The notes under the pieces: model-generated
The model's input: the letters and a program-made list of their open reading frames with translations, nothing else
Database searches by the model: none
What the model was told of the DNA's origin: nothing
Shown here: one piece after another, positions 6,146 through 10,355 of the stretch
How positions within the stretch are numbered: position 1 is the first letter of the stretch
Layout of the letters: each line of letters starts with the position of its first letter
NCBI GenBank assembly: GCA_030638845.1
Contig: DAOWDW010000094.1
Coordinates: 1-10,355, forward strand
Source of the DNA: Candidatus Peregrinibacteria bacterium
GTDB lineage: Bacteria; Patescibacteriota; Gracilibacteria; Peribacterales; Peribacteraceae
Direction: 5' to 3'
Length of the DNA stretch: 10,355 nucleotides
Program-made: the position numbers and the translations under genes

Positions 6146-6718
6146 ATGCAAAATACAGAAGTGAGAATTGGAGCAATAGACGATTTCCTTCAACTCGCAA
6201 CATTGGATTATTCAAATAGTGTTGAAAATATGTTTGAAGTGGTTAAGAAGGATGGATATCTATCTCTCCAGGAAATAGTATTACCAGAGCCAATACTCAA
6301 CGCATCGAGTAATTATGCAGAGGAAATTGAGCAGGAAATGATACACAAGCTATCAGATATAAACTGCATTCCCTTAGTCGTTTTTGTTGACCATGTGCCA
6401 GCTGGTTACTTGATGGCAAAATGGGGGCAATGGCCTGAGGGGAAAGTCGTTGAAATTGAGGGTATTCTTGTGGCACATCAATATGCAGGAAAAGGTCTCG
6501 CAAAGGCTATGCTTATGGAGATTATGAAGATTGCGAAAGCGGATGCTGAATGCAGAGGCATCTATGCGGAAATGGATACGATTAAATACCAAGCCAATAA
6601 GTTACTTATGAATATGGGATTTGTGTTTGCTGGAACGAAACTGTTTGTCTATTCAAACAAAGATCCACGAGCAGGCTCGAAAGAGGCAGTGTATTTTTTC
6701 TATAAAATTGAGAAGTAG
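6146..6718 (+). CDS. GNAT-family N-acetyltransferase
   Basis: This 190-residue protein has the acetyl-CoA binding signature EGILVAHQYAGKGLAKAML (Q112-x-x-G115-x-G117-x-A119) and, downstream, the strand/helix IYAEMDTIKYQANKLLMNMGF typical of GNAT motif B. The core layout, with a Trp-rich strand before the signature (AKWGQWPEGKVVEIEG) and an ending of the type GTKLFVYSNKDPRAGSKEAVYFFYKI, recalls streptothricin acetyltransferases, whose C-terminus has a similar LYS...EIA.FWYY pattern. That is only a likeness, and any small-molecule or protein N-acetylation is possible. An N-terminal extension of about 65 residues precedes the core. The start was chosen from the -10 box at 6134. Base composition is closer to the M23 gene than to the ABC genes, suggesting shared origin of this block. 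Confidence 0.85.
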   Translation: MQNTEVRIGAIDDFLQLATLDYSNSVENMFEVVKKDGYLSLQEIVLPEPILNASSNYAEEIEQEMIHKLSDINCIPLVVFVDHVPAGYLMAKWGQWPEGKVVEIEGILVAHQYAGKGLAKAMLMEIMKIAKADAECRGIYAEMDTIKYQANKLLMNMGFVFAGTKLFVYSNKDPRAGSKEAVYFFYKIEK

Positions 6719-6736
6719 GTAGGCACTACAAACTTT

Positions 6737-6795
6737 CTCTCGCTGAGAGCAATATTTGCTGGAATAGCATTCCAAATTCTCCAATACTATTGGAG
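6737..6795. repeat. Three tandem short palindromes with 3-base loops
   Basis: Three perfect inverted repeats follow one another: CTCTC-GCT-GAGAG (6737-6749), TGGAAT-AGC-ATTCCA (6760-6774) and CTCCAAT-ACT-ATTGGAG (6779-6795). The stems are 5, 6 and 7 bp, and each centre is exactly three bases. There is no T-run, so this is not a standard terminator. A 30-codon minus-strand ORF (6818-6726) spans the array, but it has no recognisable relatives. The array could be protein-binding dyads, transcript hairpins or a recombination site. Confidence 0.5.
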
Positions 6796-6838
6796 CCATT
6801 GTAAATTTCTAAAATCATCCACCAGCCTCAATCATTCT

Positions 6839-6901
6839 ACTACGCAAGCTACGTAGAAATGGTTATAGCTTTTAGGTCTGCGTAGTTTACAAAGTAAACT
6901 A
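6839..6901. repeat. Bulged hairpin and an 8-bp palindrome upstream of the 142-residue ORF
   Basis: ACTACGCA (6839-6846) pairs with TGCGTAGT (6879-6886), and the adjoining AGCTA (6847-6851) pairs with TAGCT (6866-6870). This makes a 13-base arm with an 8-base bulge on the other side. Overlapping its 3' side is TAGTTTAC-AAA-GTAAACTA (6883-6901), an 8-bp perfect palindrome with a 3-base centre. It ends 9 bases before the first ATG at 6911. The two structures share bases 6883-6886 and so exclude each other if formed in RNA. An operator or a regulatory leader is plausible. Confidence 0.45.
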
Positions 6902-6910
6902 TCCCCAGTC

Positions 6911-7339
6911 ATGTTGACTGACACAATAAATAGTGAGAGGATGTTATACAGTATGACTAATAATGCATGTAAAAATAGAGGAATTGGAGGTTTGGATTGC
7001 AATTTAGTAACAAATCCTGAATGTACCGAAGGTATTTTTGTTATGCTAAAATTGTCAGATATTCAAGCTCTAGATAAATTTCAAGAATTTCTTGCTTTAG
7101 AATACAAGGAGCCAATTCCAAAACTTTGGCGTGAAAAAGTTGAACGTCTTCCAGATAATGTTAATGAAGTTGATGCTTGGAAGATTTTGAGTGAGGTATA
7201 TGTTCAATATTATGTTGGAGAAATAGAGGAAATACATGAGTTATCAAAGCAGCCTACAAATAGTAGGTTTCCAAGTGGCAAGATATCTGCAATTCGTAAG
7301 ATTATTGAATGTGTGTTAAACATAACAAAACGAACTTAA
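6911..7339 (+). CDS. Unrecognised 142-residue protein
   Basis: I recognise no family. Possible ATG starts are 6911, 6941 and 6953; the first is used here, giving 142 residues. GAGAGG (6935-6940) is 12 bases before the third start, rather far for a Shine-Dalgarno sequence, but it makes that shorter 128-residue form (MTNNACKN...) a real alternative. The N-terminal part has three cysteines (NACKN, GLDCN, PECTEG), and one more lies near the C-terminus. The middle is helical and acidic: LSDIQALDKFQEFLALEYKE, then WREKVERLPDNVNEVDAWKILSEVY. The C-terminal part (SGKISAIRKIIECVLNITKRT) is basic. No signal peptide or membrane segment is seen, so it is probably cytoplasmic. It converges with the 73-residue gene on the other strand. 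Confidence 0.55.
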   Translation: MLTDTINSERMLYSMTNNACKNRGIGGLDCNLVTNPECTEGIFVMLKLSDIQALDKFQEFLALEYKEPIPKLWREKVERLPDNVNEVDAWKILSEVYVQYYVGEIEEIHELSKQPTNSRFPSGKISAIRKIIECVLNITKRT

Positions 7340-7412
7340 GCATCATCTTTTCTTTACTTTATAATAATTCATAGAGAAGTATAAATACACATGTTACAAA
7401 TCGAGTAGATTT

Positions 7413-7634
7413 CTATTCCACCACAGACATACCTCTCATATGTATCAAATATTGAATAATACCTATTTGATCTTCAGATTGAGCAAGGGCGAATAGTTTG
7501 CCTCTATCATCACTTGTTATTCGAGTGATTCGATGTGAAACCTTTAAGGCCTCAAGTATTGTTTTTACTTGTCCTTCATGGTCATCTGGCAATGCTATTT
7601 CTATATGAAGTGGATTTTTTGTAGATGTAATCAT
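7413..7634 (-). CDS. Unrecognised 73-residue protein, predicted beta-alpha-beta-beta-alpha-beta
   Basis: This small soluble protein has a regular predicted pattern: strand LHIEIALP, helix EGQVKTILEALKVS, strands RITRITSD and KLFALAQ, helix EDQIGIIQYLIHMRG and final strand MSVVE. That order is compatible with a ferredoxin-like fold such as ACT-type or PII-like domains. No motif pins the family, so no function is proposed. ATG at 7634 is the only sensible start and lacks a nearby Shine-Dalgarno sequence. A perfect Shine-Dalgarno-like word lies 26 bases upstream, inside the terminator hairpin, too far to serve this start. The gene lies downstream of mazEF on the same strand but is separated from it by a terminator-like hairpin. 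Confidence 0.55.
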   Translation of the reverse strand: MITSTKNPLHIEIALPDDHEGQVKTILEALKVSHRITRITSDDRGKLFALAQSEDQIGIIQYLIHMRGMSVVE

Positions 7635-7655
7635 AGTAAGAAAAATGAAATATAT

Positions 7656-7681
7656 AAAAACACCTCCTTTAGAGAAGGAGG
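7656..7681 (-). terminator. Rho-independent terminator-like hairpin downstream of mazEF
   Basis: Read on the minus strand, CCTCCTT-CTCTA-AAGGAGG (7681-7663) forms a perfect 7-bp stem with a 5-base loop. It is followed by TG and then five T residues (7660-7656) and more A/T sequence. It lies about 130 bases after the mazF stop codon and would separate mazEF transcription from the 73-residue gene. Confidence 0.6.
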
Positions 7682-7716
7682 CTGAATGAATTAAAATTTA
7701 AGTACTAGCAGCTATC

Positions 7717-7778
7717 CTTCCCTAGTTGGGAGGTCTTCATAGTCATCTTCTTTGTCATTGCGAAGAACTGCATTGACA
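7717..7778. repeat. Two further hairpins between mazF and the terminator
   Basis: The first, CTTCCC-TAGTT-GGGAGG (7717-7733), has a 6-bp stem with one wobble. The second, at 7753-7778, pairs TGTCA and TGC with GCA and TGACA around the loop GAAGAACT, with one T-T mismatch. Neither has a T-run on either side. Together with the terminator they fill most of the gap between mazF and the 73-residue gene, and they resemble dispersed palindromic repeats. They may also protect the 3' end of the mazEF mRNA. Confidence 0.4.
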
Positions 7779-7813
7779 TCACTCTATCAAATAATTACAT
7801 TTGGTCAAGAAAT

Positions 7814-8155
7814 CTATTTTAGAAGCAATTCTATTTTATCTGTTACAGATAAGAATTCTTTATTAGGTAATTTTTCTATAAATCTAGCATTACAGGTTCG
7901 CCAGTCTAAACTTTTAATATGATCTACAAGAATAACACCACATGTTTTCATATTCTTTGGTAATTCTACTTCAAACGGATATCCTTTTTTCTTTTTTGTA
8001 ATAGGGCAAAAAAGCGCCAATCCAACACGTTGATTGTAGGATTTTGGAGATAAAACTAATGCAGGCCTTATTCCAGCCTGCTCTTTTCCCGATTGTGGAG
8101 TAAATTCAAGAGAAACAATATCTCCACGCTCTGGAATAAAGTCATGTTTTACCAT
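7814..8155 (-). CDS. mazF: MazF-family mRNA interferase toxin
   Basis: This 113-residue protein is full length and close to E. coli MazF in every block. It has FIPERGDIVSLEFTPQSGKEQAGIRPALVLSP, with the catalytic-loop Glu25 and Arg30 in the same context as E. coli Glu24 and Arg29. CPITKKKKGYPFEVELP follows, then GVILVDHIKSLDWR. MazF toxins cleave single-stranded RNA at short specific sequences and so arrest growth until neutralised by MazE; the cleavage sequence cannot be told from this protein alone. Its ATG overlaps the end of mazE (ATGGTAA, 7 bases), the classic translational coupling of the pair. No Shine-Dalgarno sequence precedes it, which suits coupling to mazE. All core residues are present, so the toxin should be active. 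Confidence 0.96.
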   Translation of the reverse strand: MVKHDFIPERGDIVSLEFTPQSGKEQAGIRPALVLSPKSYNQRVGLALFCPITKKKKGYPFEVELPKNMKTCGVILVDHIKSLDWRTCNARFIEKLPNKEFLSVTDKIELLLK

Positions 8156-8382
8156 ATTTCAGATCCCGAAGTTTCTCCAGTATCAGTTTCTCTATGTAGG
8201 TTTTCTGGTGTTATCTGTTTTAAAAGTTTTAAAAGATTATTTTCTGATTTGGAAAGGATAATAGAGCTATCTGTAGCATCTATTTTCATATCTATACCAG
8301 ATTCAATACCAAGTTGAACTGCAAATATCTTAGGTATACGGACAGCAAGACTGTTTCCCCATTGACGTACGGTAATCTTCAT
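8149..8382 (-). CDS. mazE: MazE-family antitoxin
   Basis: The product is 77 residues. The N-terminal AbrB/MazE-type DNA-binding domain is clear: MKITVRQWGNSLAVRIPKIFA, close to E. coli MazE (WGNS.AVRIP). The C-terminal part, ITPENLHRETDTGET followed by GSEIW, matches the flexible MazE tail (ITPENLHEN.D.GE...VW) that wraps around MazF. The DNA-binding half is expected to repress its own promoter together with MazF. ATG at 8382 is chosen over the upstream ATGs at 8427 and 8400 because homologues begin here and because the promoter -10 box lies at 8397-8392. The predicted transcript start, near 8385, leaves almost no leader. Confidence 0.96.
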   Translation of the reverse strand: MKITVRQWGNSLAVRIPKIFAVQLGIESGIDMKIDATDSSIILSKSENNLLKLLKQITPENLHRETDTGETSGSEIW

Positions 8383-8391
8383 AATATTAAA

Positions 8392-8420
8392 ATGATACAT
8401 TGTATATACAATGAAGTCAA
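8392..8420 (-). promoter_or_regulatory. mazEF promoter with a perfect palindromic operator in the spacer
   Basis: On the minus strand TTGACT (8420-8415), a 17-base spacer and TATCAT (8397-8392) make a near-consensus sigma70 promoter. Sixteen of the 17 spacer bases (8413-8398) form the perfect palindrome CATTGTATATACAATG. MazE or the MazE-MazF complex is the obvious ligand, since this family represses its own operon at palindromes overlapping the promoter. The site also lies 33 bp upstream of the divergent Smr gene and could affect it. Sequence features are direct; binding is inferred. Confidence 0.75.
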
Positions 8421-8433
8421 TCGCCATTTATTG

Positions 8434-8439
8434 TATGCT
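8434..8439 (+). promoter_or_regulatory. -10-like box of the Smr gene, leaderless spacing
   Basis: TATGCT at 8434-8439 is followed by six bases and the ATG at 8446. No convincing -35 box precedes it; position 8411-8416 reads ATGAAG. The spacing equals that of the GNAT gene. The mazEF operator at 8398-8413 would lie directly upstream of the polymerase contact region. Confidence 0.35.
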
Positions 8440-8445
8440 TTATTC

Positions 8446-8700
8446 ATGGCAAAACTAGTTTTAGATCTTCATAGTATTTTTAACAACGGAAAATCTATTT
8501 CCGAAGAATTGGGTAGAGTAATGCGAGAAGCACAGGAAAAGAAAATCAAATTAGTAGAAATAATTCCTGGAAAGGGGAGTGGGCAGTTGCGTCGTAAAGT
8601 TATCCGCTTTCTTCATCAGCCACATATAAAAAATACGTATCATAGAATAGAAATAGACGAAAAAAACCATGGAAGGTTATTTGTTCATTTTAAGTACTAA
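8446..8700 (+). CDS. Stand-alone Smr-domain protein
   Basis: This 84-residue protein consists of a single Smr domain, the domain found at the C-terminus of MutS2. It opens with the LDLH motif (MAKLVLDLHS), continues with helix SISEELGRVMREAQEKKIK, and has the core IPGKGSGQLRRKVIRFL, followed by a strand-rich end (YHRIEIDEKNHGRLFVHFKY). The usual HGxG loop reads PGKG here, so the His often linked with nuclease activity is absent. Smr domains bind or nick nucleic acids. In some bacteria they act in ribosome-collision rescue or in DNA-structure processing. The start at 8446 is chosen from homology and the -10 box at 8434; the longer frame from 8314 would overlap mazE. Its stop overlaps the stop of the convergent kinase gene by four bases. 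Confidence 0.85.
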   Translation: MAKLVLDLHSIFNNGKSISEELGRVMREAQEKKIKLVEIIPGKGSGQLRRKVIRFLHQPHIKNTYHRIEIDEKNHGRLFVHFKY

Positions 8701-10355
8701 GCCTTCTTATCTTTTTTTGAAAAATTAACAACAAATTTAGACCCTAGTCCTTCTGTAGAAGTAAATGACATTTTTCCACCAAGTAATTCCGCAAGGGCAT
8801 AAGCAAAATATAAATTTAGCCCTGCACCATCTGGGTGATGAATAGTTGCATTTTCTGCTCGGAAGAACTTTCTAAACACTTGAAATTGCTCATGCTTAGG
8901 TATTCCACAGCCATTATCATGTACTGAAATTTTAATTCCATTTTCATCTTCTGTACATTTTATAGATATTTCTCCTTCATCTTTTGTATAAACAATAGAG
9001 TTGTGTATTAATGTTGAAAGAATTTCACTTAAAAGCTTAGCATCTGTTACACAGTTTGTTTTTTGTTCGCATTCAATTTCTATTTTCTGTTTTTTACGAT
9101 CTACAAGTGCACTGTGTTTATCCAATATTTCGGTAATAATTGGATTTATTAATACTGAAGTTAAGTCTGGTTTCATTCTTCCAGATTCCAATGTAGTAAT
9201 TCTAAGCATGGTATCTAACATATCTGTGGAATGTTGTGTTGCATCTACAGCATTTCGGATTAGTTGTGTTTGTAATTCATCTTTGGAATCTTTTATTGAT
9301 TGCTCTAGCATTTCAAGTGACCAGCGAACGCCTGTAAGTGGCGTTCGTAGCTTATGAGAGGCTGCAGCAAGAAACTGAGACTTTGTTTCTTCAATGTTTT
9401 TCTGTTCTGTTACATCAGTTAAAAATCCTTCAATTATCATCATATGAGTTGTAGAAGACATTCGTACTCTTCCGTATGCGGCAACCCATTTTTCTATACC
9501 TTGCTTAGTTCTTAATCTAAAACTAAGCTGGAAAGATCCATTTTTTTCCATTGCTTCATCTATGGCTTTTCTTACAAGGTCTCTATCTTCCTGTTCTATT
9601 AGCGCAGAAAATGAAGTACTTTTATTATATAGTAATTCTTCTGGCTCAAATCCTGAAAGTATTTTAGATCCTTCACTAATAAATTCCATTGTAAGATATG
9701 TATCTGCTCTACAGCGGAAGACCATTCCAGGTACATTATGCATTAGAGACGTAAGTAAGTTCCTATACTCACCACGTTTTTGTATGAGTAGAAATATATA
9801 GGTTGCAAGAATTGTTCCAAGGGCAATAAATGAAATTAGAAATGCTGGTGGGAATGAAGAAAAACGTATGCGTGAAAAGTCTTTGGCTTCTATATCTATT
9901 CCAATAACTGCTATAGCAATTCCATTGCTATCATAAATTGGTGCATAGCTAGAAATAAATATTCCCCATTGATCTTGTGTAAATTCTTCGTCTGAAACGG
10001 GGGATATAAATGCAGCTTCTTTAAGCTTTGGGATTTCAGAAATATCATATAAATCTCCAGGGTAACTTCCTTCTTCATATTCGGATAGTATTCCATCATT
10101 ATTTTCATCTAATTCTTCAAAAGTATTTAAAGAATCTGCATCTGCAACAAATTCCAGTATATTGGGGTCGTCTGTTTTTCTGAAAATATATGTAAATTTT
10201 GCATTTGGAATGTCTCTGCGAATTTTCTTTAACTTGTCTACCATAGAAATAAATAATGCACGAGTCATATCATTTCTTGTATGAATCCTATTAATTTCTT
10301 CTGCATTAAATTGCTGCGAAGCTATTGCGGCATATGTTTCTAGTATATTTTTCAA
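8697..10355 (-). CDS. Sensor histidine kinase with extracellular sensor and PAS domains (N-terminus cut off by window edge)
   Basis: The visible part is 552 residues. The TTG at the edge is probably an internal Leu, since an N-terminal membrane helix would be expected before it. Residues 1-167 form an extracellular PDC/Cache-like sensor with VADADS, the PGDLYDISEIPKL block, DQWGIFISSYAPI and IAVIGIDI. A canonical EF-hand-like loop DENNDGILSEYE lies at 83-94. A membrane helix follows at about 168-192, then a PAS domain (about 200-318) ending in DVTEQKNIEE. The HisKA H-box is SHKLRTPLTGV, with phospho-acceptor His334. The ATPase domain has an N-box (STLIHNSIVY), a G1 box (DNGCGIP) and a G2 box reading GAGLNLYFA instead of the usual GxGLGL. 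No response regulator is in view; the partner may be upstream, outside the window. It is convergent with the Smr gene. Confidence 0.93.
   Translation of the reverse strand: MKNILETYAAIASQQFNAEEINRIHTRNDMTRALFISMVDKLKKIRRDIPNAKFTYIFRKTDDPNILEFVADADSLNTFEELDENNDGILSEYEEGSYPGDLYDISEIPKLKEAAFISPVSDEEFTQDQWGIFISSYAPIYDSNGIAIAVIGIDIEAKDFSRIRFSSFPPAFLISFIALGTILATYIFLLIQKRGEYRNLLTSLMHNVPGMVFRCRADTYLTMEFISEGSKILSGFEPEELLYNKSTSFSALIEQEDRDLVRKAIDEAMEKNGSFQLSFRLRTKQGIEKWVAAYGRVRMSSTTHMMIIEGFLTDVTEQKNIEETKSQFLAAASHKLRTPLTGVRWSLEMLEQSIKDSKDELQTQLIRNAVDATQHSTDMLDTMLRITTLESGRMKPDLTSVLINPIITEILDKHSALVDRKKQKIEIECEQKTNCVTDAKLLSEILSTLIHNSIVYTKDEGEISIKCTEDENGIKISVHDNGCGIPKHEQFQVFRKFFRAENATIHHPDGAGLNLYFAYALAELLGGKMSFTSTEGLGSKFVVNFSKKDKKA
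10074..10109 (-). other. EF-hand-like calcium-binding loop in the kinase sensor domain
   Basis: The codons at 10109-10074 read DENNDGILSEYE. Positions 1, 3, 5, 9 and 12 of the loop are Asp, Asn, Asp, Ser and Glu, with Gly at 6 and Ile at 7 (hydrophobic residue at 8 is Leu), a full match to the calcium-binding EF-hand pattern. The loop sits between the VADADS strand and the PGDLYD turn of the extracellular domain. Flanking EF-hand helices are short or absent, so it may be a structural calcium site rather than a paired EF-hand. Confidence 0.6.

Noticed and set aside
6719..6740. The words GTTNF after the GNAT stop resemble the NGTTNFIL motif of homoserine dehydrogenase and could be a second remnant of that gene.
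   Set aside because: Only five residues match and the following residues do not continue the family pattern.
6726..6818. A 30-residue minus-strand ORF with a GAGG motif 7 bases before its ATG.
   Set aside because: It lies entirely over the palindrome array and has no recognisable similarity; too short to call a gene.
6719..6910. Possible integron attC site, because of the bulged hairpin between plus-strand cassette-like genes.
   Set aside because: The conserved GTTRRRY and RYYYAAC core sites are missing and no integron integrase is in the window.
8314..8445. An N-terminal extension of the Smr protein from 8314.
   Set aside because: It runs antisense through mazE and the mazEF promoter, and the Smr domain begins at MAKLVLDLH.
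1..10355. CRISPR array or insertion-sequence transposase.
   Set aside because: No regularly spaced direct repeats and no transposase or recombinase motif was found in any frame examined.

Overview
The window is bacterial, low-GC DNA (about one third G+C by eye) with densely packed genes, standard stop codons and a tRNA-Gln gene with an encoded CCA end. Almost no start codon has a Shine-Dalgarno sequence, and several have a -10-like hexamer only 6 to 9 bases upstream. The histidine-kinase H-box (SHKLRTPLTGVRWSLEML) is of a type I associate with candidate-phyla (Patescibacteria-like) genomes. That placement is tentative, because no ribosomal marker is present.

Region 1 (1-3229): a left-truncated, MccF-like S66 carboxypeptidase on the minus strand diverges from a three-gene NitT/TauT/SsuABC-type ABC importer (lipoprotein binding protein, permease, ATPase). 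Only 50 bp separate the two units, and two -10-like boxes lie back to back in that gap. Region 2 (3230-3817) has a minus-strand tRNA-Gln(CTG), two palindromic repeat elements, a split copy of the tRNA 5' end, and an interrupted coding-like stretch. Region 3 (3818-5102, minus strand) is a complete Mrr-type endonuclease preceded by a small two-helix membrane protein of unknown function.

Region 4 (5103-7339, plus strand) looks like an accessory block, somewhat richer in G+C. It holds an M23/LytM-like peptidase with no signal peptide, a 31-codon remnant of a homoserine dehydrogenase N-terminus, a GNAT acetyltransferase whose -10 box lies in that remnant, an intergenic stretch of short-loop palindromes, and an unrecognised 142-residue ORF. 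Region 5 (7340-8700) has a 73-residue unknown protein, a cluster of hairpins including a terminator, a complete mazEF toxin-antitoxin pair, and a divergent stand-alone Smr protein. The mazEF promoter has its 17-bp spacer almost filled by a perfect 16-bp palindrome. Region 6 (8697-10355, minus strand) is a 5'-truncated sensor histidine kinase with a canonical EF-hand-like loop in its extracellular sensor domain.

Two functional themes can be inferred: stress and defence (Mrr plus membrane protein, MazEF, Smr, GNAT), and uptake or envelope functions (ABC importer, S66 and M23 peptidases, sensor kinase). Signs of rearrangement (gene remnant, split tRNA copy, palindromic repeats) cluster between 3430 and 6910.
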